DNA of 64,000 nucleotides, from positions 1 through 64,000 of the forward strand of contig NZ_VVIW01000002.1 in NCBI RefSeq assembly GCF_011682045.1. Reading direction: 5' to 3'. Source of the DNA: Massilia aquatica. GTDB lineage: Bacteria; Pseudomonadota; Gammaproteobacteria; Burkholderiales; Burkholderiaceae_D. The position numbers and the translations under genes were made by a program. Positions 16,120 to 27,310 of this stretch are shown in pieces (the stretch's first letter is position 1; every line of letters begins with the position of its first letter). The notes under the pieces were generated by a model, which saw nothing but the letters and a program-made list of their open reading frames with translations, searched no databases and was not told the origin of the DNA.

Positions 16120-19100
16120 ATGCTTAGCACGGCCTACCAACGTTTCCGTACCAAGCTGGGCAGGCTGTACGGGCTGTCGATCTACGGCGCGCTGATGCTG
16201 GTCGTCTTCGGCGGCCTGGTCATTCCCGCCATGATCGGCAGCTATGTGCTGATCGGCGTGCAGGAGCAGAAGGCGGCCAAGGCGGTGCTGAACGAGTCGT
16301 TGCGCCGCAACGCCGACATCCTGGCCCTCGGCATGCAGGAGTCGCTGTGGAACATGAACGCCGAATCGGCCCAGTCGCTGGTCGAGTCGGTGATGCGCGA
16401 TCCGTCGGTGCTGCATGTCCAGGTGATCGGCCAAGCCGACGCCCAGTTCATCAACATCCATTCGGCCCGGCGCCCGGTCGGGAGAATCTACCGCGCCGAA
16501 CGCGACATCCTGGTGCGCGGCGAGCGCATCGGCGTGGTCGTGGTCGAGATGGACGACGCCCGCAGCCAGCAGGAATTGCGCGGCAAGCAGTCCAGCTACG
16601 CTTTTGTGCTGGCGTTCCAGCTGACCGTGTCGCTGGCGCTGATCGTGCTGTTCCTGAACAAGCGCTTGCTGGTGCCGCTGCGCCAGCTGATGAAGTTTTC
16701 CGACCGCCTCTCGCACGGCGACTTCGAAACGCGCCTCGAGCTCGAAGGCAGCGATGAACTGGGCCGCCTGGCCAACCAGATGGAGCAAATGCGGGTCGCC
16801 ATCAAGCACCTGTTCGAAGACATCGGCCGGCGCGAGGAGCGCTTTCGCACCATCGTCACCCAGGTGCCGGGCGCGGTGTTCCGCGTGCGTCCGGGCGGCT
16901 CCATCGATTTTGTCAGCGACGCCATTGAAGACATTTCCGGCTACGCCGCCGCGCTCTTCATGCGCAGCACCACCGACGCCTGGTCGGACCTGATCTGCCC
17001 CGAAGACCGGCGCATGCAAAGCCGCACCGTGCGCGAAGCGATGAGCGGCGGGCGGTCGTACGAGATCGAATACCGCATCATCGATGCCACCGGCACCGAG
17101 CGCTGGGTGTCCGAGAACGGCCAGCCGCAGGCCGCCGACAAGCTTGAGGATTCGTGGGTCGACGGGATCATTTCCGACATCAGCGAACGCAAACACAACG
17201 AAATGCGCATCGAGGCGCTGCTGACCGAGCAAAGCGCGATTCTGGACAATGTCATGTTTGGCGTGATGTTCGTGCGCGAACGGCACATCGTGTCGGTCAA
17301 CCGGCGCTGCGAAGACCTGTTCGGCTACGCCAGCGGCGAGATGACCGGCAAGCTGGCCGACATCATGTATCCGAGCTACGACGAATTCCTGCGCGCCGGC
17401 GAGCGCCAGTACGCGGCCCTGGCCGACGGCAAGGACTACAACGAGGAACGCCAGTACATGAAGGAAGACGGCACCGTGTTCTGGTGCCGCGTGAGCGGTT
17501 GCGCGCTCGACCCGGCGCGCCCCAACGGCGGCAGCATCTGGGTGTATGCCGACGTCACCGAGCGGCGCGAAGCCGAGGAAAAGCTGCGCCTGTCAGCCAC
17601 GGTGCTCGAACATATCGCCGACGCCGTGATGGTGATCGACGTCGATCTCGAGATCGTGGCGGTCAACCCGGCGTTCACCCAGATCACCGGCTTCACCGAA
17701 ATCGAAGCGGTCGGCAAGGATGTGCGCCTGACCCGCTCGCCCAACGAAAACGCCGCTATGTACCAGCAGATGTGGGCCGAACTGGAAGAAAACGGCTTCT
17801 GGCGCGGCGAGCGCTGGGACACGCGCAAGAACGGCGAAACCTATCTGCAATGGCTGACCGTGTCGGCGGTGCGCGACGACCAGGGCGCGACCACGCACTA
17901 TGTGGCGGTGTTCAGCGATATCACCAAGGTCAAGGAATCGCAGGAGCAGCTCGATCACATGGCGCACCACGATTCGCTCACCGCGCTGCCCAACCGCCTG
18001 CTGTTCCACGACCGCCTGCAGCACGCGCTGGCGCGCGCCTCGCGCGACGGCCAGCAACTGGCGGTGATGTTCATCGACCTCGATCGCTTCAAGAACGTCA
18101 ACGACACGCTCGGCCACCATGTAGGGGACGAATTGCTCAAGCAGGTGGCGGCGGCCCTGCAGGGCAAGCTGCGCGAAGGCGATACGCTGGCGCGCCTGGG
18201 CGGCGACGAATTCATCGTCCTGCTCGAAAACGTGGCCGGCCAGGTCGGCGCCGGCCTGGTGGCCGAAAAACTGATGGCCATGTTCGAACAGCCGTTCATC
18301 ATTGCCGATTACGAGCTGTTCGTCACCGGCAGCGTCGGCATCAGTGTATTCCCGGACGACGCGGCCGACCTGACCATGCTGATCCGGAATGCCGACGTGG
18401 CCATGTACCAGGCCAAGGCGCGCGGGCGCAACGGCTACCAGTTCTATGCGCCGTCGATGACCGGCGAAGGCGTCGAGCGCCTGCGCCTGGAAGCGATGCT
18501 GCGCCGCTCGATCGACAAGAACGAGATTTTCCTGAACTACCAGCCGCAGGTCGAAATCGACACCGGGCGCCTGATCGGGGTCGAGGCATTGGTGCGCTGG
18601 CACAATCCGGAGCTGGGTAACGTGACCCCGGTGCGCTTCATCCCGCTGGCCGAGGACACCGGTTTCATCAACCAGCTCGGCAAGTGGGTGCTGGAAGAAG
18701 CCTGCCGCCAGATGATCCGCTGGGAAGCGGCCGGCCTGCACGTGCCGAAGATCGCGGTCAACCTGTCGGTCAAGCAGTTCGAGCGCGGCAGCATCGTCAA
18801 CATGGTGGCCGATATCCTGCAGGAGACGGGTCTGGCGCCGCAGCGCCTGCAGCTGGAAGTGACCGAGTCGGTGATCATGAATACCGGCGACGCGCTGGTC
18901 TTCATCAACGACCTGCATTCGATCGGCGTGGGCCTGGCGATCGACGATTTCGGCACCGGTTACTCGTCGCTGGCCTACCTCAAGCAGCTGCCGGTGCAGA
19001 CCCTGAAGATCGACCGCAGCTTCATCAAGGATATTTCGACCGACGTCAACGACGAGGCGATCGCGATCGCCATCATCCAGCTTGGCAAGAGCATGAACCT

Positions 19101-19248
19101 GGCGGTCATCGCGGAAGGGGTCGAGACCGACGAGCAGGCCGCCTTCCTGCTGCGCCACGGCTGCAACCAGGCGCAGGGCTACCTGTACAGCCGCCCCGAG
19201 CTGCCGGACGCGATCCTGGCGCGCTGGAACCGGCTCGCACCGGTGTAA
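16120..19248 (+). CDS. Membrane-bound PAS-GGDEF-EAL cyclic di-GMP regulator
   Basis: A 1042-residue sensor. The N-terminus has two membrane helices (about 20-45 and 165-185) flanking a periplasmic region of about 115 residues, then a HAMP domain near 190-240, three PAS/PAC modules (about 245-600), a GGDEF domain and an EAL domain. The diguanylate cyclase motif is an intact GGDEF (RLGGDEFIVLL) with an inhibitory RxxD five residues before it (REGD). The phosphodiesterase motifs are also intact: EALVRW, NLSVKQF, EVTES, IDDFGTGYSSL, KIDRSFI and AEGVET. It could therefore make or break c-di-GMP, depending on the signal. The start ATG at 16120 lacks a strong ribosome site. It is followed at once by the molybdoenzyme gene. 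Confidence 0.92.
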   Translation: MLSTAYQRFRTKLGRLYGLSIYGALMLVVFGGLVIPAMIGSYVLIGVQEQKAAKAVLNESLRRNADILALGMQESLWNMNAESAQSLVESVMRDPSVLHVQVIGQADAQFINIHSARRPVGRIYRAERDILVRGERIGVVVVEMDDARSQQELRGKQSSYAFVLAFQLTVSLALIVLFLNKRLLVPLRQLMKFSDRLSHGDFETRLELEGSDELGRLANQMEQMRVAIKHLFEDIGRREERFRTIVTQVPGAVFRVRPGGSIDFVSDAIEDISGYAAALFMRSTTDAWSDLICPEDRRMQSRTVREAMSGGRSYEIEYRIIDATGTERWVSENGQPQAADKLEDSWVDGIISDISERKHNEMRIEALLTEQSAILDNVMFGVMFVRERHIVSVNRRCEDLFGYASGEMTGKLADIMYPSYDEFLRAGERQYAALADGKDYNEERQYMKEDGTVFWCRVSGCALDPARPNGGSIWVYADVTERREAEEKLRLSATVLEHIADAVMVIDVDLEIVAVNPAFTQITGFTEIEAVGKDVRLTRSPNENAAMYQQMWAELEENGFWRGERWDTRKNGETYLQWLTVSAVRDDQGATTHYVAVFSDITKVKESQEQLDHMAHHDSLTALPNRLLFHDRLQHALARASRDGQQLAVMFIDLDRFKNVNDTLGHHVGDELLKQVAAALQGKLREGDTLARLGGDEFIVLLENVAGQVGAGLVAEKLMAMFEQPFIIADYELFVTGSVGISVFPDDAADLTMLIRNADVAMYQAKARGRNGYQFYAPSMTGEGVERLRLEAMLRRSIDKNEIFLNYQPQVEIDTGRLIGVEALVRWHNPELGNVTPVRFIPLAEDTGFINQLGKWVLEEACRQMIRWEAAGLHVPKIAVNLSVKQFERGSIVNMVADILQETGLAPQRLQLEVTESVIMNTGDALVFINDLHSIGVGLAIDDFGTGYSSLAYLKQLPVQTLKIDRSFIKDISTDVNDEAIAIAIIQLGKSMNLAVIAEGVETDEQAAFLLRHGCNQAQGYLYSRPELPDAILARWNRLAPV

Positions 19249-19314
19249 GAGAGCACGATCGCGCTGCCGCGCGCGTGCTACAGTGCCACTCCCCACGCAC
19301 GCCATGAGAATGCA

Positions 19315-21609
<2,295 letters not shown>

Positions 21610-21612
21610 GGC

Positions 21613-22545
21613 TTATTTTTTCCCCAGGGTTTTCATCAGTTCCGGCACCATCACCGGCATGATGGTTTCTTGCAAGTAGGTGTTCATCCGTGCCTGCATT
21701 GCGGCCTCGGCCTTCTTGGCCTTGAGCAGCTGGGCGCGGCGCGCCGGTTTCTTGTTGTCTTCGATGACGGCGCTCATGTCCGCCTCGCTCAGGTCGCTGG
21801 CGAGCATGCGCGCTTTCAGGGCGACGATTTCGTCGAACGTGACCTGCTCCTTGAACAGCTTGGCGATGCGCTTCATTTCGGGTTCCATGCCGCTGCTGCC
21901 GCCTTCACCCATGACCATGTTCACGTTTTGTATCATGCGCGCTTCCATGCTTGCCGTCATCGCGGCGAATTCCTCGCGCGCGCCAGGCATCTCGCTGAGC
22001 AAGGTGCGCGCCATGGCTTCCTTCGGGTTCGCTGGCGGCGCCGGCGGCACGGGTGCCGGCGTCTTGGCGCCGGCCTTTTGCGCGCTCAGCGTTTCAATAC
22101 GCTGTTCAAGATGCTTGCCCACCGCCGGCAACTGCTTGATGATGGCGGGCGTCATTTTGTTGGTGATGATCTGGCCGACCGGGCTTTGCGCATGCACGAT
22201 CATGCCCTGCACATCGGCTTCGTCGAGCTCTTTCTGGTAACTCTCGATGGCGATCGGCTCGAGCGCGGACCATTTGACGTATCTGCGGATCACCTTGTTG
22301 GTCTGGTCGTACATGGCCTTCTTTTTGGCCTTTTCCTTCGGGTTGGTTTCTTCCTTCCACTCCTTGGCCTGCATTGCGGAGATGGTTTCGACCACGTTGT
22401 CGGTCAGGCTGGAGGCCTTGGTGACGTCGAAATACTTGCGCACGGTTTCCTTGGTGGCGGGGGCGGCGTGGGCTTGCGCCATGGCCATGGTGAAGACAAG
22501 TGCGGTGGCGGCGTAGCGGCCGGCGTTCATGAGCGATGCGTGCAT
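21613..22545 (-). CDS. Exported DUF2059 domain protein
   Basis: A 310-residue protein with a signal peptide (residues about 1-27, cleaved near AQAHAAP). The rest is charged and helical. The first third, with KYFDVTKASSLTDNVVE, and a second region, with FDEIVALKARMLASDLSEAD, look like the two halves of DUF2059 proteins, which are periplasmic and of unknown function. A proline/alanine linker (PAPVPPAPPANPKEA) joins them. Its C-terminal part is clearly related to the small downstream-strand neighbour at 22593-22862. It is the last gene of a six-gene minus-strand cluster. Confidence 0.7.
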   Translation of the reverse strand: MHASLMNAGRYAATALVFTMAMAQAHAAPATKETVRKYFDVTKASSLTDNVVETISAMQAKEWKEETNPKEKAKKKAMYDQTNKVIRRYVKWSALEPIAIESYQKELDEADVQGMIVHAQSPVGQIITNKMTPAIIKQLPAVGKHLEQRIETLSAQKAGAKTPAPVPPAPPANPKEAMARTLLSEMPGAREEFAAMTASMEARMIQNVNMVMGEGGSSGMEPEMKRIAKLFKEQVTFDEIVALKARMLASDLSEADMSAVIEDNKKPARRAQLLKAKKAEAAMQARMNTYLQETIMPVMVPELMKTLGKK

Positions 22546-22592
22546 GGTGGCTTTCGGTAGAGTGGTTGAAATCGGTATGTTGGGGGCGGCGC

Positions 22593-22862
22593 TTACATGC
22601 TGTTCATCATGCGCCGCTGGAATTGCTGCTCGGCTTTGCGCAGCTTGGCCAGCTGCCCGGCGCGCTGCGGGTGCCGGTTGTCCTCGCTCAGGAGCGCGAG
22701 TTCAGCGTCGCTCAGGACGCCGCTCAGCAAGCGCGCCTTGAGCAGGGTGACCTTGTCGAACGAGAGCTGCGCTTTCAGCTCGGCCATGCTGCGCGCCATG
22801 CCGGCGGCCTCGAAACAGGCCGGGGCCTGCAGGCGCCAGAAGAACGCGCAAGCGGTGTGCAT
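22593..22862 (-). pseudogene. Short paralogue of the DUF2059 C-terminal region, probably truncated
   Basis: An 89-residue frame. Its second half (FDKVTLLKARLLSGVLSDAE and then AGQLAKLRKAEQQFQRRM) mirrors the C-terminal region of the neighbouring DUF2059 protein (FDEIVALKARMLASDLSEAD, then RAQLLKAKKAEAAMQARM). There is no signal peptide and the N-terminal half of the family is missing. It is probably a degenerate tandem duplicate, although a functional short protein cannot be excluded. Start is uncertain: ATG at 22862, GTG at 22874, neither with a strong ribosome site. Confidence 0.5.
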
Positions 22863-22888
22863 GGGCTGGTTCACGTGTCCGGTGCCGA

Positions 22889-23950
22889 TTAAACGTTGCG
22901 CGCCAGCGTGACCTGGCGTATCCACGCGTTGGAGGCGGGAACGAACAGCAGGATCGTCGCGCTCAACGCGATCAGCTGGCTGACCGAGATCAGCACGCCA
23001 TACTGGGTCGAGTTGGCGAACGCTATTTTCACGACCGAATAGGTGCTCAACAGGCTCAGCGCGGCGATCGCCGTCCAGATCCAGCGCGCCACATTCGAGC
23101 CGTGCCAGATGAAGTAGAACAATACACCCATCAGGATGGTGATCACAGCAACGACGCCGTAGACCACGTTGATGATTCCTTCGCCCAGCAGAGCGCTCAA
23201 GCCGGCCATGGCCTCGGGCAGGTAGCGGATGTTCACTCCAATGCCGATCAGCAAGTTGAGAACGAGCAGCGCCAGGGCCAGCGAGATGGTGCGCGGGCGC
23301 GCTGGAATCACGGCCGGCTCCGCGGGCGCGGCGGCCATGGCGCCCGGCGGTGCGTAAGGGTCGTGCGGCTGGCCCGGGGCAGTGGCGCCGTACATGCCTG
23401 GCGCGGCGCTGGCGCCGCCCGCCCCCTTGCGCAGGCGCGGATTGTTGCGGATCTCCTTGAGCTGGCGGAACCAGGCATTGCACGACGGCGCGAACAGCAT
23501 GCAGGAGAGCACGAACAGCACCAGGTACACGACGCACTTGACCATGGCCGCTCCCGGCGCGTAGACGAACATCATCACGACCGTGCCGAGCGCGACCAGC
23601 AGACCGACCAGCATGCACATGATTAGCCAGACCCAGCGCGCCCAGTTGCGCCCGAAGGTGATCAGGGCCAGCATGCCGGCCATGAAGGCGGTGATGAACA
23701 GCGAGGTGTTGAGCTGGTTGGCGCGCAGGTTGTCGACCGGCAGGTTGGCCTTTTCCGCCGAACTGGAGAGGTAAGCCACCTGGGCCGACATGGTCGCCAG
23801 GTCGATCGCGGTCAGCACCACGATGCAGGTGGCGATCAAGAGCAGCACCAGCATCAGCAGGCCGGGACGCGGCGCGGCGGCCCCGTATGCGGCGGCGGTC
23901 TGGACGAAGCCGCCGGAAGGGGTGGCGTCTGGGGAGGAGAGTGGCGTCAT
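22889..23950 (-). CDS. Hypothetical membrane protein built from two four-helix units
   Basis: A 353-residue integral membrane protein with eight predicted transmembrane segments arranged as an internal duplication. Each half ends with the same type of motif, CNAWFRQLKEIR after the fourth helix and SNAWIRQVTLAR at the C-terminus. The halves are linked by a proline/alanine/glycine-rich cytosolic loop of about 60 residues. I do not recognise a named family. It lies in the same direction as the TPR and Sel1 genes upstream and the DUF2059 genes downstream. Confidence 0.7.
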   Translation of the reverse strand: MTPLSSPDATPSGGFVQTAAAYGAAAPRPGLLMLVLLLIATCIVVLTAIDLATMSAQVAYLSSSAEKANLPVDNLRANQLNTSLFITAFMAGMLALITFGRNWARWVWLIMCMLVGLLVALGTVVMMFVYAPGAAMVKCVVYLVLFVLSCMLFAPSCNAWFRQLKEIRNNPRLRKGAGGASAAPGMYGATAPGQPHDPYAPPGAMAAAPAEPAVIPARPRTISLALALLVLNLLIGIGVNIRYLPEAMAGLSALLGEGIINVVYGVVAVITILMGVLFYFIWHGSNVARWIWTAIAALSLLSTYSVVKIAFANSTQYGVLISVSQLIALSATILLFVPASNAWIRQVTLARNV

Positions 23951-24040
23951 GGGGTTTTTTTCAAGCGTGGATGGTTAACCGGGGGCGACGGCGCTGGCCT
24001 GCACGCGCGGGAGCGCGCGAGGCCAGGCTGCTGGTCCGGA

Positions 24041-25198
24041 TTACTTCAGGAATGTCGCCAGCGGCAACGTGGTGTCGCACGCCAGTTTGGCCGCCCTGGC
24101 CTTGGCCAGCCACACGGCCGATTCGTCGGCATTGGCGGCCACGCCTTCGCCGTGGCGCAGCGCCCGTGCGTAGCGGCACTGGCCGGCGGCGTGCGCCGCC
24201 TCGGCCGCCTGTTTGTAGAGCGCGACCGCCTTCTCGCGCTCGGCCGGGGCGCCGCGGTTCATGAACAGCATGTCGCCCAGGTTCACGCTGGCGTCGACGT
24301 TGCCGGCTTCATGGGCGCGTTCAAGATACTCGCGCGCCTTCTTCGTGTCTTTCGGCAGGTTCTTGCCGGTCTTGTAGAAGGTGGCCAGGTTGTTGAGCGA
24401 GGCCGGATTGCCCTGGCGCGCGGCGCGTTCGTACCAGCCGATGGCGCGGCGCATGTCGGCCGGGCCGCCGCGCCCGAACTGGTGCATCACCCCCAGGTGA
24501 TGCTGGGCCTGGCTGTCTTCGCCGGCCGCGGCCAGCGTCAGCCACTGGCGCGCCTTGGCGTAGTCGCGCGCCACGCCATCTTCGCCGTTCAGGTAAATCA
24601 TGCCGAGGATCGACTGGGCGCGCACGCTCGGGGTATCGGCCTGGGCCGCCTGGAGCAGCAGTTTCAGGCCGCCGGGACCGTCGCGCGGCACGTCCAGCCC
24701 GAAGAACAGGGCCTGGCCGACATAAAACGCGCTGTTGGCGTCGCCCAGGGCGGCGCCCAGGCGCCACAGGCGCAGGGCCTCGACCGGGTCTTTGGCCACG
24801 CCGCTGCCGTTGGCGTAGCGCACGCCCAGCGCCAGGTAGGCCTCGGGATAATTGGCGGCGGCCGCCTTGCGCGTCCAGTCGAGCGACCTGGCGGCGTCGG
24901 CCGGCACGCCGAGGCCGTCGCGCAGCATCAGGCCGATGTTAAATTGCGATTCGGCGTGGCCTTGTTCGGCCAGCGGCAGCCACTGGGCGTAGGCGGCCGG
25001 GTAGCGCTTGGCGGTCGAATGCTCGAGCCCGAGGTCGCGCCGCAATTCGCCTTCTTCGGTCAGCTTGCCGTTCGATACCAGGATGCCGTGCTGGGCCGAC
25101 GCCTTGGCGGCGGGATCCGTGACCGGCAGGGCGCCGCAGCCGGACAGGATGAGGGCGGCAGCCACGCTGGCGAATAGAGGGCGGAGGGCGATGGTCAT
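24041..25198 (-). CDS. Sel1-repeat lipoprotein
   Basis: A 385-residue protein with a lipoprotein signal (ALILSGC, cysteine near residue 21). Eight or more Sel1-like repeats follow, seen as recurring units such as AAANYPEAYLALGVRYANGS and ARQGNPASLNNLATFYKTG. Such alpha-alpha solenoids act as scaffolds and are common in outer-membrane or periplasmic complexes. It lies 32 bases after the TPR protein gene, so the two are probably in one operon. The specific role is unknown. Confidence 0.8.
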   Translation of the reverse strand: MTIALRPLFASVAAALILSGCGALPVTDPAAKASAQHGILVSNGKLTEEGELRRDLGLEHSTAKRYPAAYAQWLPLAEQGHAESQFNIGLMLRDGLGVPADAARSLDWTRKAAAANYPEAYLALGVRYANGSGVAKDPVEALRLWRLGAALGDANSAFYVGQALFFGLDVPRDGPGGLKLLLQAAQADTPSVRAQSILGMIYLNGEDGVARDYAKARQWLTLAAAGEDSQAQHHLGVMHQFGRGGPADMRRAIGWYERAARQGNPASLNNLATFYKTGKNLPKDTKKAREYLERAHEAGNVDASVNLGDMLFMNRGAPAEREKAVALYKQAAEAAHAAGQCRYARALRHGEGVAANADESAVWLAKARAAKLACDTTLPLATFLK

Positions 25199-25230
25199 GG
25201 GATGGATGCTTGGCTGTAAGGGTAAAGGAG

Positions 25231-26295
25231 TTATTTGCCGAGGCTATCGGCGGCGGCGCGGTCGAGCTTGCGCAGGCGGGCGAGGGCGGTGCGTCGCGCC
25301 GGCTGGTCTTGGCGCAGGCTGTGTAGGACGACCAGGCTGGTCCAGGCATTGGCCGACTTGGGATCGAGCGCGACCGCCTTGTTCAGGGCGATCAGGGCCT
25401 TGGCGAAATTGCGCTTTTGCAGGTAGCGCACGCCCAGCCCGTGCCAGGCGGCGGCATAGGCCGGGTCGAGCCGGATCGCGCGCCGGCTGGCGTTGACGGC
25501 GTCGTCGATGCGCCCGATCGAGGCCATCGAATTGCTCATGCCGTGCCACACCGCCGGATCGTCGGCGCGCTGCCGCACGGCGTTGCGGTAGACCTGCAGC
25601 GCGTAGGCGAACTTGCCTTGCGCGTGGAGCAGGGTGGCCAGCGCGACGGCGGTGTTTTCGCGCGCCGGTGCCAGTTCCAGCGCCTTGCGGTAATCTTGCT
25701 CCGCTTCGCTCATCTGGCCCAGTCTTTCGTGCACCGTGCCCAGGGTGTGCCAGGCGAAGCTGCTCGATGGATCGAGTTCGATCGCGTTCAGCAGGGCGCT
25801 GCGGGCCGGCTGGTACTTGCCGGCTGCGGCCAGCACCGCGCCGAGGTTTTCCGACACCGCCGGCAGGGTCGGATCGGCCTTGTGGGCGCGCTCATAGTAG
25901 CCGATGGCGGCCTCGCGCTTGTCGCGGCTGCTGGCGATGTTACCCAGTTCGTTCAAGGTCTGGGCATCGTCCGGCGCCAGGCCCAGCGAACGCTTGAGCG
26001 AGACTTCGGCCTCGGCCGTTTTGTCGAGGTGGTGCTGGGCCTTGCCCAGGTAGTACCAGGCGCGTGCCGAGCCGGGATTGCTGCGCGTCCAGGCGCGCGC
26101 CAGCGGCAGCACGTCGGTCCAGCGCTGCTCGACCACCAGGGCGGCGATGGTGCTGTCGCCCAGGCTGTCGATCTGGGCGCGGACGGTCGCGTCGGCGGGC
26201 GGCTTGGGTTCTGCGCCGTGGGCGCCGAGCGACAAGGCCAGGCAGGCGGCGGCGATCGAGGTTTTCAACAGGGCGGTGCGGGCGGAAAGCAGCAT
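25231..26295 (-). CDS. Exported tetratricopeptide repeat protein
   Basis: A 354-residue protein with a signal peptide (about 1-27, LSLGAHGAEP). At least six TPR units follow, with clear examples at EVSLKRSLGLAPDDAQTLNE, ALLNAIELDPSSSFAWHTLG and ASRRAIRLDPAYAAAWHGLG. It starts 4 bases before the stop region of the upstream gene at 26300, indicating co-transcription. It is probably a periplasmic scaffold that acts with the neighbouring Sel1 and exported proteins. No defined partner is known. Confidence 0.78.
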   Translation of the reverse strand: MLLSARTALLKTSIAAACLALSLGAHGAEPKPPADATVRAQIDSLGDSTIAALVVEQRWTDVLPLARAWTRSNPGSARAWYYLGKAQHHLDKTAEAEVSLKRSLGLAPDDAQTLNELGNIASSRDKREAAIGYYERAHKADPTLPAVSENLGAVLAAAGKYQPARSALLNAIELDPSSSFAWHTLGTVHERLGQMSEAEQDYRKALELAPARENTAVALATLLHAQGKFAYALQVYRNAVRQRADDPAVWHGMSNSMASIGRIDDAVNASRRAIRLDPAYAAAWHGLGVRYLQKRNFAKALIALNKAVALDPKSANAWTSLVVLHSLRQDQPARRTALARLRKLDRAAADSLGK

Positions 26296-26299
26296 GGTG

Positions 26300-27052
26300 T
26301 CAGCGGGCGTCGGAGGAATGGAAAGACAGGTTGATGCCTGGCCTGGTGTTTTTCTTGGGAAGCTTGAAGTCTTTCCTGAAACTCAGGTAAGCCGGCGTTT
26401 TCATGATCCTGGCAAATTCGGGATCCTCGTCCAGCGCCAGCTGGCGCAGGTCGGCGCGGGCCAGGGTGTCGAACAATTGCAGCTGGTATTTGTTTTTGGT
26501 GGCGGCGTTGGCCTTGAGGTAGACCGTGGCGCGCGTTTCATAGAAATTGTCGAGCACCGAGTCGTCTTCGATCGGCGAGACGGTTTCGAAACACTGCTCG
26601 ATCTGGGCAATGGCTTGTTCGTGCTGGGCCACCGTGGTGGCGACCGCGCTCTGTTCGTAGGCCAGCATGTTGTGGCAGGCGCGGCGCGCGGCGCGCACCA
26701 CGTTGAACTCGGCCAGGTAAGGCCAGTCGTTGTCGGCGAGCACCTTGACGGTGCGGCGGCAGCTCTCGACGGCCGCTTCCTGCTCGCCCATTTCGTACAG
26801 GGAGAAGCGCTTGAAGTCGAGCACGTAGGCCCATTGCGATTTTTCGCCGTAGCCGGGGTCGGCTTTGGCCAGGGCCTTTTCCAGCTCCAGCACCTTTTCC
26901 TTGACGCTGGCGTAGCGCTTCTCGCTCATGGCCTTCTGGGCCGCTTTCATCTGGGTGTCGAAATAGTCGTCGAATTTGTCGTCGCCGGCGGCCAGCGCGG
27001 GGCCGGTCAGGGTGGCGGTCAGGATCAGGCTCAAGAGTCGGTTAAGGTTCAT
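26300..27052 (-). CDS. Exported hypothetical protein, first gene of the 21.6-27 kb cluster
   Basis: A 250-residue protein. Residues 1-22 form a signal peptide (MNLNRLLSLILTATLTGPAL, cleaved near ALAAGD). The remainder is helical and charged with TPR-like packing and three cysteines (in ESCRR, RACHNM and EQCFET). It is the most upstream of six same-strand genes, with intergenic gaps of 4, 32, 90, about 26 and 47 bases. I do not recognise the family. The composition of the group suggests an envelope-associated assembly. Confidence 0.65.
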   Translation of the reverse strand: MNLNRLLSLILTATLTGPALAAGDDKFDDYFDTQMKAAQKAMSEKRYASVKEKVLELEKALAKADPGYGEKSQWAYVLDFKRFSLYEMGEQEAAVESCRRTVKVLADNDWPYLAEFNVVRAARRACHNMLAYEQSAVATTVAQHEQAIAQIEQCFETVSPIEDDSVLDNFYETRATVYLKANAATKNKYQLQLFDTLARADLRQLALDEDPEFARIMKTPAYLSFRKDFKLPKKNTRPGINLSFHSSDAR

Positions 27053-27258
27053 TCGGGCGCGGAAGTGATCCAATCCGGCAGCGGTCGTGCGCACCGGCAG
27101 GCTGTTGCCGGGGTCGCTTCCGATGTCGTTTTAGAAGAGTTTCAATAATTACACGGAGGGTCGACAGAATACCAGTAAATGGTGCTCTAAGGACAATCTT
27201 CGTTCAAGTGCAAGGTTGCGGCGGGCGCTGGAAGGGTCTGGATGGGGGCTTGGGGCGT
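27053..27258. other. Promoter region of the 21.6-27 kb gene cluster
   Basis: The AT-rich stretch at 27125-27205 lies upstream of the first gene of the minus-strand cluster and probably carries its promoter. No gene is seen here. Confidence 0.4.
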
Positions 27259-27281
27259 AAAAAATCCCCGCATGGTGGGGA
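27259..27281 (-). terminator. Intrinsic terminator of the coiled-coil repeat gene
   Basis: On the minus strand, TCCCC and GGGGA form a short stem around ACCATGC, followed by TTTTTT. It lies about 30 bases after the stop at 27311. Confidence 0.6.
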
Positions 27282-27310
27282 GCGCTCAGGCTGGTGGCAG
27301 CGGCAGCTGC

